Source: Clostridia bacterium
GTDB lineage: Bacteria; Bacillota; Thermoanaerobacteria; Thermoanaerobacterales; Thermoanaerobacteraceae
Direction: 5' to 3'
DNA: 62,918 bases
Assembly: GCA_012840485.1 (NCBI GenBank)
Contig: DULG01000038.1
Location: 1 to 62,918, forward strand
Part shown: positions 22,935-32,180 of the stretch, piece after piece
Numbering within the stretch: position 1 is the stretch's first letter
Layout: every line of letters starts with the position of its first letter
Position numbers and translations under genes: made by a program
The notes under the pieces: model-generated
What the model was told of the DNA's origin: nothing
Database searches by the model: none
Seen by the model: only the letters and a program-made list of their open reading frames with translations

Positions 22935-25865
22935 ATGATTGAAAGAATTTTTGAAATTATACAAAAAGAGGATAAAAAGAATCCTTTAACAGATGACCAA
23001 ATAGCCGCAATTCTCAATATTAAAAGAGAAGATGTGACACAATTTAGACTGAAAAATAATATTCCTGACTCAAGAGAAAGAAGAAAACCTTACCTTTTAG
23101 AAGATGCAAAAAAAATAATTTCAAAGGACCCAAATATTTCAGATAGAAATTTGACAAAACAATTAAATAATTTAGGATATAATATTTCTCGTTTTGTAGC
23201 TGCACAAATAAAAAAGGAAATTTTGAAAGATAAAATTGCAGATAATTTAGTGCAACGAAGTACTATTAAAAACGATACTGTAAATTTTGAAACTCCTAAA
23301 ACAGCTAAAAGCTTACTCTCATTTAAAGAGATTATTGGAAGCGAAGGAAGTCTTAAAGTGCAGATAAGCCTTGCAAAAGCTGCAGTACTTTATCCTCCCC
23401 ATGGATTGCATACTTTAATAGTAGGACCATCTGGATCTGGAAAAAGCCAGCTGGCTGAAGCAATGTACAATTTTGCAGTAGAATCAGGCCGCTTTAGAGA
23501 AGGTGCTCCTTTTGTTGTGTTTAACTGCGCCGATTATGCAGATAATCCACAACTTCTAATGGCACAGCTCTTTGGGTACGTCAAAGGAGCTTTTACCGGA
23601 GCTGATACAGAAAAAAGAGGGTTAGTAGAAAAAGCAAATGGAGGCATACTTTTTCTGGATGAAGTTCACAGGCTTCCTAGTGAAGGGCAAGAAATACTCT
23701 TTTATCTTTTAGATAAAGGCAAATTTAGGAGATTAGGGGAAACAGAGAGTACTAGAGAAGCGCAAATTATGCTCATTGCTGCTACCACTGAAAATCCAGA
23801 ATCAGCACTTCTTCTGACTTTTAGAAGAAGAATTCCTGTTCTGATTGAACTTCCATCTCTTTCCGAAAGACCTCCTCATGAAAGATATGAGATAATCTAT
23901 AACTTTTTCACAAAAGAGTCTGTGCGCCTTAATAAGACTATTGTGATTAAAAAAGAGGCTTTAAGGGCTTTGATGCTATATGAGTGCCCAGGTAATTTAG
24001 GACAATTGCGGAGTGATATTCAGGTTGCCTGCGCAAAAAGCTTTCTAGCGTCACTTGGTAGTAAAAGTTCTTCTTTAGTTGTGGATGTTTCTGACCTTCC
24101 AAATCACGTCAAAATGGGCCTCTTTAGACTGAATAAAAGAGATCCTGAAATAGAAAGGTATTTGGGAGAGGACCTTGTGGTCTATCCTGACAAGAAGGTA
24201 AAAATATTTCCAAAAGAAGACAGGTATATGCTTCCTGACGAAATATACCAATTTATAGAAGAAAGGTTTATTGACTTAAAAAGACAGGGACTTACAAAAG
24301 AAGAAATAGATAAAATTCTAAGCAAGGAAATGGAGATAGAGCTTAAAAAATTTGCTGCAAGTGTTAAAACCAGCATTTCAATTTCAAAGAAAGAGCTTGT
24401 GAATGTTGTGGGAGAAAAGATTGTGAATGCAGTCGAAAAAGCCTATGAAATTGCAAGGAGAAGCTTTAAAAATTTAGAAGACAATCTCTTTTACTCTCTT
24501 GCTATTCACTTGAGCGCGACGTATGAAAGGATATTGAGCGGCAAGCCCATCTTTAATCCTCAACTGGAGAACATAATCAGAGAATATCCTTTGGAGTATT
24601 CCACAGCTAAGATTATGGCTAAAGAAATAAATAAAGAGCTTGGAATTGAGCTTCCCGAGGAAGAGATAGGGTTTATAGCTATGTACTTAAAAACTTTTTC
24701 AGGAGAAAAGCCAGTGGAAGAGGGAAGAGTGGGAGTAATTGTTCTAACTCACGGACATGTGGCAAGCAGTATGGCAGAGGTGGCTAATAGGCTTTTGGGA
24801 GTTAATCATGCTATAGGTATAGACATGGCTTTAGATGAAAAACCCGAAAAAGTTCTTGAGAGGACAATTGAGGTTGTAAAAAGAATAGATGAAGGCAAAG
24901 GCTGTATTGTATTAGTTGATATGGGTTCTCTTGTAACCTTTGGTGAAATTATAACTAAAAGAACTGGAATACCTACGAGAGTTGTAGCAAGAGTGGATAC
25001 TGTGATGGTGTTAGAGGCTGTGAGAAGAGCTATTATACCTGAGACTACTTTGGATGAGATAGCAGATGCTATAGACAGTGAAAAGTCATATGTAGGGAAG
25101 GTAGAAACACTTTTTGACAAAAAGCCTTCCAAAGCTATTGTGACAGTATGTATAACTGGGGAAGGTACAGCCCTTAAAATAAAAAAGTACATTGAAGATT
25201 TGATTCCAGAACTTAAAGAAAATTACAAAGTAATTCCTGTCGGCATGCTAAGACAAGAGGATATAGCAAAAGAGATAGAAAAAATAAGAAAAGAAAATGA
25301 TGTGGCAGCATTTGTAGGTACAATAAATCCCGGCATAGAAAGTATACCCTTCATATCTGTAGAAGAAGTTTTAAAAGGAGATGGGGTAGAAAAGATAAAG
25401 AAGATAATAGGGCTTAAAAAGGAAAATCCGCTAAAAGAGGTAATTGACGAGGAGCTAATTTTCTTAGATGTAGATGCTTTTGTCAAAAGCGACGTGATAG
25501 ATTTGCTGGCAGAAAAACTCTATGAAAAAGGATATGTGGACGACAGGTTTTTATTAAGCGTATATAAAAGGGAAGCTATGGGAGCTACTATTTTAAACGA
25601 TGGAATAGCCATACCCCATGGTTACCCAGAACATGTCATAAAACCAGCCATAGCTATTGCAAAATTGAAAGAGCCTATATATTGGGAAAAGGACCTCATG
25701 GCAGATTTAGTATTTATGATAGCATTGAAAGAGGAGTCGAATAATTATTTGTCTTGGTTAAATAAGTTGGTTTTAAATAAAGAAATTGTACAAAAGTTGA
25801 AGAAAACTAAAACTTCTATGGAGATAAAGAAGATTATTGTTAATTTTACAAACCATGACGATTAG
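22935..25865 (+). CDS. LevR-type sigma-54 activator with PRD and PTS domains
   Basis: A 976-residue transcriptional activator. An N-terminal helix-turn-helix region occupies about residues 1-100. The AAA+ domain has Walker A GPSGSGKS (164-171), the sigma-54 contact loop GAFTGA (218-223) and Walker B ILFLDE (238-243). Next come a PRD (around 515-590, LEEEIGFIAMYL-like), an EIIA-Man-like domain (VLTHGHVASS, near 600) and a region with CITGEGTA near 735. A fructose-type EIIA domain (AIPHG) closes the protein. PTS phosphorylation of these histidines normally sets activity. It should activate the consensus sigma-54 promoter located just after its own stop codon, which drives the galactitol-type PTS. 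Confidence 0.9.
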   Translation: MIERIFEIIQKEDKKNPLTDDQIAAILNIKREDVTQFRLKNNIPDSRERRKPYLLEDAKKIISKDPNISDRNLTKQLNNLGYNISRFVAAQIKKEILKDKIADNLVQRSTIKNDTVNFETPKTAKSLLSFKEIIGSEGSLKVQISLAKAAVLYPPHGLHTLIVGPSGSGKSQLAEAMYNFAVESGRFREGAPFVVFNCADYADNPQLLMAQLFGYVKGAFTGADTEKRGLVEKANGGILFLDEVHRLPSEGQEILFYLLDKGKFRRLGETESTREAQIMLIAATTENPESALLLTFRRRIPVLIELPSLSERPPHERYEIIYNFFTKESVRLNKTIVIKKEALRALMLYECPGNLGQLRSDIQVACAKSFLASLGSKSSSLVVDVSDLPNHVKMGLFRLNKRDPEIERYLGEDLVVYPDKKVKIFPKEDRYMLPDEIYQFIEERFIDLKRQGLTKEEIDKILSKEMEIELKKFAASVKTSISISKKELVNVVGEKIVNAVEKAYEIARRSFKNLEDNLFYSLAIHLSATYERILSGKPIFNPQLENIIREYPLEYSTAKIMAKEINKELGIELPEEEIGFIAMYLKTFSGEKPVEEGRVGVIVLTHGHVASSMAEVANRLLGVNHAIGIDMALDEKPEKVLERTIEVVKRIDEGKGCIVLVDMGSLVTFGEIITKRTGIPTRVVARVDTVMVLEAVRRAIIPETTLDEIADAIDSEKSYVGKVETLFDKKPSKAIVTVCITGEGTALKIKKYIEDLIPELKENYKVIPVGMLRQEDIAKEIEKIRKENDVAAFVGTINPGIESIPFISVEEVLKGDGVEKIKKIIGLKKENPLKEVIDEELIFLDVDAFVKSDVIDLLAEKLYEKGYVDDRFLLSVYKREAMGATILNDGIAIPHGYPEHVIKPAIAIAKLKEPIYWEKDLMADLVFMIALKEESNNYLSWLNKLVLNKEIVQKLKKTKTSMEIKKIIVNFTNHDD

Positions 25866-25867
25866 TA

Positions 25868-25884
25868 TGGCACGATATTTGCAT
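25868..25884 (+). promoter_or_regulatory. Consensus sigma-54 promoter of the galactitol-type PTS operon
   Basis: TGGCACGATATTTGCAT: the -24 box TGGCACG is perfect, the -12 box is TTGCA, and GG (25869-25870) and GC (25881-25882) are 10 bases apart. It begins 3 bases after the activator's stop codon. The upstream activator sites therefore probably lie within the 3' end of the activator gene. Confidence 0.88.
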
Positions 25885-25998
25885 TAGATATTTCTTAGAA
25901 TATTTGGTTGATTGACCTAAAAGATGGGGGTGGGAGTAGGGTATGCGTGGTGTTAATTTATAGAAGAAGAGGAAGTTATTGAAGGAGGAGGGTAAAAC

Positions 25999-27408
25999 GT
26001 GGAAGGTTTGAAAAGTATAGTACAACAAATTTTAAATTATGGTCCTGCTATGATGATGCCAATAATTCTATTTGTTTTAGCACTTATTTTTAGGCAGTCT
26101 GTAGGGAAAAGTGCTAGAGCAGCATTAGTAGTAGGCGTAGCATTTATAGGAATAAATGCAGTATTAGGAGCAGTATTTGGAGCAATAGGTCCAACAGTTG
26201 ATGCTATTGCAAAAGGATTTGGACTTAGTTTACAAGGCTTAGATGTAGGATGGCCTTTGACCGCTGCTATTACTTGGGGAGTTGCTATTTCTGCAGCAAT
26301 CATTCCAATTGCTTTCATAGTAAATATCATATTACTACTACTAAATTGGACTAAAACTTTTGATGCTGATGTGTGGAACTATTGGCATTGGGCTTTTTCT
26401 GCAGTAATGGTATATATGTGGACAAAAAATATTTGGTTAGCTTATTTAGTAGCTATTGTTGTAGAAATAATAATATTAAAGCTTGCAGATTGGACTGCTC
26501 CTCTTGCTCAGCGCTATTTCAACATTCCAGGTACTTCACTTCCGCATACAGAGACTGTTAACTGGGCTCCTATAAACTTGGCATTAGAAAAGTTGATATT
26601 TTCACGAGTGCCTTCACTAGAAAAAGTGAAAGCGGATCCAGAAGGATTGGTAAAAAAGTTTGGTGTATTTGGAGAGCCTATTATGTTGGGGTTTTATGTA
26701 GGAATACTTCTCGGTATACTTGGAAGGCAACCAGTTGTAGATATATTTAAAACAGGTATATATTTGTCAGCTTTGATGCTTTTACAGGGGCGTATGATTG
26801 GTATTTTAATGGAAGGACTTTTGCCGATTGCAAATGGAATATCTGAATATTTTGCTCGTTCTACAAGGTTCCAAAATCGAGAAATTTATATAGGTATAGA
26901 TGCAGGGCCTATAGGGTTAGCTAATCCTACTTCTATTTTCGTAGGATATCTCATGTTACCATTAGTGATTTTGTTTGCCTTTATTCCAGGGAACAAAATA
27001 CTTCCATTAGCAGATTTGGCGATTTTACCTATTTTCGTAATGTGGGCTGCTGCTGCATCTCGTGGGAACGTAATAAAGACATTTTTAAATGGTTTGGTAA
27101 GTGTAATTTTAGTTATGTACATTACAAATGCTTTCGCTGTGCCTCTTACGGATGCTGCTAAAGCAATAAATTACGCAATTCCTGCTGGAGTAGTTCTCGT
27201 ATCTTCCTTGGATGCTGGTGGGCACATACTGCCATTTATAGTTATTTTGCCTATAGTAGCTTTTGCATCTGGAAAGCCTGAAATGGCTATAGTACCTATT
27301 ATTATTGGTATTTTGTACTTCTTAGCATGGTATTATGCTAAAGATCAGCCGGTTAAAATTGCGGAAAAAATGGATTCAGAAGCAGGGGCAAGCATAGAAG
27401 CAGATTAA
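25999..27408 (+). CDS. PTS galactitol-family EIIC transporter
   Basis: A 469-residue polytopic membrane protein with about 12 hydrophobic stretches, typical of the GatC/SgcC family of PTS permeases: VDAIAKGFGLSLQGLDVGWP, and later GIDAGPIGLANPTSIFVGYL and the ASRGN segment. It imports a polyol or sugar, which is phosphorylated on the way in by the separately encoded EIIB and EIIA. GTG start behind GAAGGAGGAGGG. First gene after the sigma-54 promoter. The substrate cannot be read from the sequence. The downstream aldolase and kinase suggest a pentitol, hexitol or deoxy sugar. Confidence 0.88.
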   Translation: MEGLKSIVQQILNYGPAMMMPIILFVLALIFRQSVGKSARAALVVGVAFIGINAVLGAVFGAIGPTVDAIAKGFGLSLQGLDVGWPLTAAITWGVAISAAIIPIAFIVNIILLLLNWTKTFDADVWNYWHWAFSAVMVYMWTKNIWLAYLVAIVVEIIILKLADWTAPLAQRYFNIPGTSLPHTETVNWAPINLALEKLIFSRVPSLEKVKADPEGLVKKFGVFGEPIMLGFYVGILLGILGRQPVVDIFKTGIYLSALMLLQGRMIGILMEGLLPIANGISEYFARSTRFQNREIYIGIDAGPIGLANPTSIFVGYLMLPLVILFAFIPGNKILPLADLAILPIFVMWAAAASRGNVIKTFLNGLVSVILVMYITNAFAVPLTDAAKAINYAIPAGVVLVSSLDAGGHILPFIVILPIVAFASGKPEMAIVPIIIGILYFLAWYYAKDQPVKIAEKMDSEAGASIEAD

Positions 27409-27431
27409 AAAATATCTTAAAAAATATCTAA

Positions 27432-27464
27432 AGAGGGAACTTGAGCGTTGCTCAAGTTCCCTCT
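27432..27464 (+). repeat. Perfect 15-bp intercistronic hairpin without T-run
   Basis: GAGGGAACTTGAGC (27433-27446) and its exact reverse complement (27450-27463) flank a 3-base GTT loop, with one more A-T pair outside. No T-run follows (ACAAAGAAAG), so it is more likely an mRNA-stabilising or processing structure than a full terminator. Confidence 0.8.
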
Positions 27465-27488
27465 ACAAAGAAAGGTTGGGATCTCTTT

Positions 27489-28130
27489 ATGGATGTAAGA
27501 GAGAAACGATTGAGGGAAGAATTATCTGAGATTATGAACAGGGTTTATACAAAAGGATTAGCTTCTAGTGTAGGTGGAAATAGTAGTATTATTTGCAGAG
27601 AAGATTCATATGTTCTTATTACCCCTTCTGGATTAGATAAGATGAATGTATTGCCGGAAAGTATTGTAAAAGTTAATTTAGATGGAAAAGTATTAGATGG
27701 AGGGGTTCCTTCTAGTGAGCTTATCAATCATTTAGCTATTTATAAATCAAGAGAAGATATAAATGCTATAGTTCATGCCCATCCTCCTACTGCAGTAGGA
27801 ATGGTTTCTGCTGGTTTTGTACCTAAACCTGTAACTCCTGAATATGTGGTTATGATTAAAAAATTATCAATAGTAGATTTTGCAGTACCAGGGGAAGAAT
27901 CGATTAACAAATTGGTTAATGGATTAAAAGAAAGCGATATTGTTCTTTTAAAAAATCATGGAGTTTTTAGTGTGGGACAGAACCTTTTTGAAGCCTTTGC
28001 TAGGATCGAAGTATTGGAAGAAGCAGCAAAAATGGTTTTTGCAGGTAAACTATTTGGAGGTATGCATGAATTTAGTGAAGAAGAAATCAAAGAAATTATA
28101 GATAAATATGTGAGAAAAAAGGAGGGGTGA
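27489..28130 (+). CDS. Class II aldolase/adducin family protein
   Basis: A 213-residue zinc aldolase or epimerase of the FucA/AraD family. Zinc ligands His96 and His98 (HAHPP) and His157 (KNHGVF) and the acid Glu77 in SSELINH align with fuculose-1-phosphate aldolase. It would cleave a ketose phosphate to DHAP and an aldehyde, or epimerise a pentulose phosphate. ATG 27489 is the start. An in-frame upstream start at 27441 falls inside the hairpin. It sits between the PTS EIIC and EIIB genes, so its substrate should be the phosphorylated product of this transporter or one step later. Confidence 0.82.
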   Translation: MDVREKRLREELSEIMNRVYTKGLASSVGGNSSIICREDSYVLITPSGLDKMNVLPESIVKVNLDGKVLDGGVPSSELINHLAIYKSREDINAIVHAHPPTAVGMVSAGFVPKPVTPEYVVMIKKLSIVDFAVPGEESINKLVNGLKESDIVLLKNHGVFSVGQNLFEAFARIEVLEEAAKMVFAGKLFGGMHEFSEEEIKEIIDKYVRKKEG

Positions 28131-28135
28131 AATGT

Positions 28136-28450
28136 ATGAATAAGAAATTTCTTATATATGTAGCGTGTGGTTCTGCAGCTGCTTCTGCTAATTTGGTAAA
28201 AGACAGATTGTCAGATTTGCTTAAGAAGAGAGGAATTGATGCAGAACTGAAGACTATGAGGGTATCTGAAGTTCCAAATACAGTCAGAGCGAAAAGACCT
28301 GATTTAGTAATTATTACGGCAGGCAGTTTTTCAAAAGGTGATTTGCCTGCAGACTTACCAGTTTTGAGTGGATTGCCTTTAATGACGATGATAGGTGTAG
28401 ATAAATTCATGCAGGAGGTTCAACAAGCTCTACACAAGGTGGGTGACTAA
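28136..28450 (+). CDS. PTS galactitol-family EIIB component
   Basis: A 104-residue EIIB of the galactitol/lactose-like Cys-phosphorylated type. The phosphocysteine is in the N-terminal loop VACGSAAASA (Cys11), and the second half has the AGSFSKGDLP segment. It passes phosphate from EIIA to the sugar bound by EIIC. ATG 28136 behind GGAGGGGTG is preferred over the in-frame GTG at 28127 because it gives the usual short N-terminus. The GTGA at the aldolase stop suggests translational coupling. Confidence 0.85.
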   Translation: MNKKFLIYVACGSAAASANLVKDRLSDLLKKRGIDAELKTMRVSEVPNTVRAKRPDLVIITAGSFSKGDLPADLPVLSGLPLMTMIGVDKFMQEVQQALHKVGD

Positions 28451-28451
28451 A

Positions 28452-28895
28452 TTGGATATTTTAGTAATCTCTGAAGAAGTAGAGGGTTCAAGAGAAGAGA
28501 TTCTTTCTTATATTGCAGATGTTTTATTAAAAAAAGGTTTCGTAAAAGAAGGATATAAAGAATCTTTATTAGAAAGAGAAAATAAATTTCCAACAGGTTT
28601 GTATGTTAATGAGACTTTTAAAGTGGCTATACCTCATACTGAAATAAATTTTGCTAATAGAAATGTTTTAGTTATAGTTAGACCTCTCAATCCAGTATAT
28701 TTTAAAAGAATGGATGATCCGACTACAGAAATAGAAGTAGATATTATTTTTGTTTTAGTAATAAAAGAGCCTGATAATTATCTAAAATTTTTAAGTAAAT
28801 TGACAGAAAACTTAGCTAATGAAGAATTTATAAAGCTGGTAAAAGATAGAGATATAAGAGCTATTTCAGAATACATTAACAAATTCTTTGATTGA
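28452..28895 (+). CDS. PTS fructose/galactitol-type EIIA component
   Basis: A 147-residue EIIA of the fructose-mannitol-galactitol fold (PTS_EIIA_2). The phosphorylated residue is His62 in VAIPHTE. It receives phosphate from HPr and passes it to the EIIB encoded just upstream. TTG 28452 has AAGGTGGGTGA at the right distance. An in-frame GTG at 28443 would overlap the ribosome binding site and EIIB stop. EIIA, EIIB and EIIC are separate polypeptides here, as in GatABC. Confidence 0.82.
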   Translation: MDILVISEEVEGSREEILSYIADVLLKKGFVKEGYKESLLERENKFPTGLYVNETFKVAIPHTEINFANRNVLVIVRPLNPVYFKRMDDPTTEIEVDIIFVLVIKEPDNYLKFLSKLTENLANEEFIKLVKDRDIRAISEYINKFFD

Positions 28896-28937
28896 AAGTA
28901 ATTAAATTTTTATAAAAAAGACCGGAGAGTGGTATTT

Positions 28938-29291
28938 TTGGGACGTTATTTTACTGTAGTTTTCTATTCACCTTGGTTCGAAGAAATGGGGAGAGAAGGA
29001 GTGGAGAGAGTTTTAAGAGATGATTTGAAGTACCGCTTTGTAAAAAACGAGCATAATGGTTCGTGGTGGGAGAAGGGGAATAAAATAGCAACTTTTATTG
29101 GACTAGTCAACTGGAATCTACTATATAGGAAAGTTTTTGTAGAAGAAGTTGACAGAAATAAAGTGAGGTTTATTTATCATTTCTCGTGGCTTACAAATGT
29201 AGGTGTTTTGATATCTGCTGCAAGAGGAGAACTTGGATATTTACAACAGGTTTTTAAAGTAGAGAAAATGGAAGTAGAAAGGTTGCGGTAA
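28938..29291 (+). CDS. Conserved-looking hypothetical protein (117 aa)
   Basis: I do not recognise this protein. It is rich in aromatic residues (several F, Y and W, including NGSWWEKGN and YHFSWLTN), has no signal peptide or clear membrane helix, and ends in a helix that looks amphipathic. TTG 28938 has GGAGAG at a proper distance; an in-frame GTG at 28929 directly abuts that site. It lies inside the sigma-54 operon between the EIIA and FGGY kinase genes and is followed by a strong hairpin, so it belongs to the same sugar pathway by context only. Confidence 0.55.
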   Translation: MGRYFTVVFYSPWFEEMGREGVERVLRDDLKYRFVKNEHNGSWWEKGNKIATFIGLVNWNLLYRKVFVEEVDRNKVRFIYHFSWLTNVGVLISAARGELGYLQQVFKVEKMEVERLR

Positions 29292-29298
29292 AGATAAT

Positions 29299-29327
29299 AG
29301 CAGATATTCAATATTTGAATATCTGCT
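29299..29327 (+). repeat. Perfect 13-bp intercistronic hairpin
   Basis: AGCAGATATTCAA (29299-29311) and its exact complement (29315-29327) flank a 3-base loop. Only AAAATTTTA follows, so termination would be weak. It resembles the hairpin at 27432 in design: long perfect arms and a 3-base loop. Confidence 0.75.
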
Positions 29328-29355
29328 AAAATTTTAGAAGTGGAGGAGTTCTATA

Positions 29356-30804
29356 ATGATTTTCATTGGAATTGATATTGGGACTCAAAGCATTAAAGCA
29401 ATAGCCGTAACAGAAAAAGGTGACAAAGTGGCATTTGCTAGTGAAGAATTAAAAGACGTATATAGTCCTCGAGACGGATGGAAAGAGCAAAATCCTTTAG
29501 AATGGGAAAAAGGTTTAATGGATGTTCTAAAGAAAACTATTAAAGATATATCTTATAAAGGTTATTCCTTAAGTGAAATAGTTGCTATTTCTGTAGATGG
29601 TACCTCTGGTACTATTATCGCTATTGATGAATATAATCGGCCTTTATTGAATGCCATAATGTATAATGATTCTAGATCAATAAGAGAAGCGGAGTTTATA
29701 AACCAATTAGCAACAGATTTTGAAAAAAAATTAGGATATGTTTTTAATTCATCTTTTGCATTACCGAAAATTTTATGGGTAAAGAATAATTTACCTGAAA
29801 TATATTCTAGAACCAAAAAATTTGTTCACCAAGCAGATTATATTGTAGGACTTTTAACAGGAATTTATGACATTACGGACCATTCTAATGCTTTGAAAAC
29901 AGGCTTTGATCTATTAGAATACACATGGCCAGAATTTATTTTTAAAAGTTTACAAATTGACAAAGATAAATTACCACAAGTTGTAAGTCCTGGTACTAAA
30001 ATTGGTACAATATCAAAAAAAATTTCTGAAGAAACAGGAATACCTCCCAATGTTATTGTAGTAGCAGGCATGACTGATGGGTGCGCGGGTCAAATAGCTT
30101 CTGGAACCGTAAAAGAAGGAGAGTGGAATTCTATTTTAGGTACTACCTTGGTGTTAAAAGGGATTACAGATAGGCTACTTATAGATCCTTTAGGAAGAAT
30201 TTATTCTCATCTTCATCCAGAAGGTTTGTGGATGCCTGGTGGTGCGAGTAATACTGGAGGGGAATGCATAGAAGAAATTTTTTTGGGTGTTGATTATAAC
30301 AAATGGAATAAAGAGGCAGAAAAATTTTTACCTAGTAATTTGATTATTTACCCTTTAGTGAGAAAAGGAGAAAGATTTCCATTTGTTAATCCAGATGCAA
30401 AGGGGTTTATTATGGGGAATTATGAGAATAAATATGAATTATATCTTGGGTATTTAGAAGGAGTGGGATTGACTGAGAAATTGTGCTATGAAGTTGTTCA
30501 ACAATTAGGAGCGATAGTGGGTGATAAAATTTTTGTTACTGGTGGAGCGGTAAAAAGTAAATTATGGTTAAAGATAAGAGCAAGTATTTTGAATAAAAAT
30601 CTAGTAATTCCTGAAATTAGCGAATCAGCTATGGGGAGTGCAATAACGGCAGCTTCCAAAACTTTTTATAATAATGTTTTTGAAGCTGCAAGTAATATGG
30701 TGAAATTAAAAGAAACAGTAGGACCAGAAAATACTTTGATAAAAGCTTACGAAGACAAATATGAGAAATTTATTCTTTTAATGAAACAAAATGGATATAT
30801 CTAA
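29356..30804 (+). CDS. FGGY-family carbohydrate kinase (xylulokinase-like)
   Basis: A 482-residue FGGY kinase. The N-terminal ATPase motif is IGIDIGTQSIKAIAV. The DGWKEQNP and MYNDSRS segments are typical of xylulokinase-like enzymes, the middle has VVAGMTDGCAGQIASG, and the C-terminal ATP site is FVTGGAVKSKLW. It phosphorylates a ketose or polyol with ATP. Since the cell imports this sugar already phosphorylated by the PTS, the kinase may act on a second substrate or on an intermediate such as a ketose released by the aldolase. It is probably still part of the sigma-54 operon. Confidence 0.85.
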   Translation: MIFIGIDIGTQSIKAIAVTEKGDKVAFASEELKDVYSPRDGWKEQNPLEWEKGLMDVLKKTIKDISYKGYSLSEIVAISVDGTSGTIIAIDEYNRPLLNAIMYNDSRSIREAEFINQLATDFEKKLGYVFNSSFALPKILWVKNNLPEIYSRTKKFVHQADYIVGLLTGIYDITDHSNALKTGFDLLEYTWPEFIFKSLQIDKDKLPQVVSPGTKIGTISKKISEETGIPPNVIVVAGMTDGCAGQIASGTVKEGEWNSILGTTLVLKGITDRLLIDPLGRIYSHLHPEGLWMPGGASNTGGECIEEIFLGVDYNKWNKEAEKFLPSNLIIYPLVRKGERFPFVNPDAKGFIMGNYENKYELYLGYLEGVGLTEKLCYEVVQQLGAIVGDKIFVTGGAVKSKLWLKIRASILNKNLVIPEISESAMGSAITAASKTFYNNVFEAASNMVKLKETVGPENTLIKAYEDKYEKFILLMKQNGYI

Positions 30805-30821
30805 TCAAGGAGTGAGATAAA

Positions 30822-32150
30822 GTGAGTATTTTTAAGGCCTGTGACATTAGGGGAATTTATGGAAAAGAATTAGATGAATTACAAGCTTTTGAAATTGGTA
30901 GAGCTTTCGGAACATTTATTGATGGGAAAAACGCTGTGGTAGGTGGGGATGCAAGGATAAGTACGCCTTTACTTAAAGAAAAGGTAATAGAGGGTTTACT
31001 TTTAAGTGGGTGTGATGTAATTGATATAGGAATAGTACCTACTCCTACTTTTTACTTTGCAAAAACTTATTTGAATATATATGGAGGAGTAATGGTTACG
31101 GCTTCCCATAACCCTTCGGAGTATAATGGATTCAAAATAGCTTTTGGAGATTTGCCAGTTACAGAAGAAGATATTAAAAAAATAGAAAATTTGGTAAAAA
31201 CTAAAAATTTTAAACAAGGGCGGGGTAAATTAATAGATAGATTTGTTTTAAACGAATATGAAAATTATATACAGAGTTTTTTTACTTCTATAAATAATAG
31301 CTTGAAAGTTGTAGTAGATGGTGGAAATGGAATTGCAGGCCCTACAGCAGTAAATCTTTTCAGAAAATTAAATTATGAAGTAGAAACGCTTTTTTGTGAA
31401 CCTGATGGAACTTTTCCAAATAGAGAGCCTAATCCTGCTGTAGAGAAAAATTTAGAGCATTTAAAACGGAAAGTGGTTGAGGTTAATGCAAATTTTGGTG
31501 TTGCTTTTGATGGAGATGGTGACAGAGTGGCGTTTGTAGATGAAAATGGAAAAGTTATACCAAGCGAGAAAATAATTATAATCTTTGCTAAATACTTATT
31601 CAAAAAATATGGTCCAGGTAAGATTATTTATGATCATAAATGTTCTACTATTGTAGAAAAGGAAATAAGAAAATTAGGTGGAGAGGCAGTCAGAGAGAAA
31701 TCAGGACATGCCTTTATAAAGCGAAGCTTTTTACAGCAAGATGCAGTAATGGCTGGTGAGATTAGTGGACATTATTTTTTCAAAGAATTAGGTGGGGACG
31801 ATGGAATTTTTTCTGCATTATTAATGGGAGAGATAATTAATACTTTAGGGAAAAAATTATCTGAGTTAGCTAATGAAATACCAAATTATTACATTACTCC
31901 TGATATTAGAATAGCTTATCCATACAATAAAGAAAAATTATTTGAAATGGTAAAAAAGGAGTTTTCTGTGTATACTATTGATACTTTGGATGGAGTAAGA
32001 GTAATTTTCCCTAATGGTTGGGGATTAATAAGACTTTCAGTAACTGAACCAATAATTACTATGAGATTTGAAGGTGATACTCCTGAAGACTTAATAAAAA
32101 TAAAAGAGTTGTTTAAAGAGAAGATTCCTACTCTTAAGGAATTAATTTAA
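30822..32150 (+). CDS. Phosphomannomutase/phosphoglucomutase family protein
   Basis: A 442-residue alpha-D-phosphohexomutase. It has the active phosphoserine loop VTASHNPSEYNGFK (Ser95), the metal loop FDGDGDRVAFVD (around 230), the sugar-binding GEISGH and a C-terminal phosphate-binding RFEGDT. It interconverts hexose 1- and 6-phosphates and would feed sugar phosphates into glycolysis or cell-wall synthesis. GTG start behind AAGGAGTGAG, 17 bases after the kinase gene. Confidence 0.87.
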   Translation: MSIFKACDIRGIYGKELDELQAFEIGRAFGTFIDGKNAVVGGDARISTPLLKEKVIEGLLLSGCDVIDIGIVPTPTFYFAKTYLNIYGGVMVTASHNPSEYNGFKIAFGDLPVTEEDIKKIENLVKTKNFKQGRGKLIDRFVLNEYENYIQSFFTSINNSLKVVVDGGNGIAGPTAVNLFRKLNYEVETLFCEPDGTFPNREPNPAVEKNLEHLKRKVVEVNANFGVAFDGDGDRVAFVDENGKVIPSEKIIIIFAKYLFKKYGPGKIIYDHKCSTIVEKEIRKLGGEAVREKSGHAFIKRSFLQQDAVMAGEISGHYFFKELGGDDGIFSALLMGEIINTLGKKLSELANEIPNYYITPDIRIAYPYNKEKLFEMVKKEFSVYTIDTLDGVRVIFPNGWGLIRLSVTEPIITMRFEGDTPEDLIKIKELFKEKIPTLKELI

Positions 32151-32180
32151 TTGACATAAAAGAATTACATTGGGGCGTTA

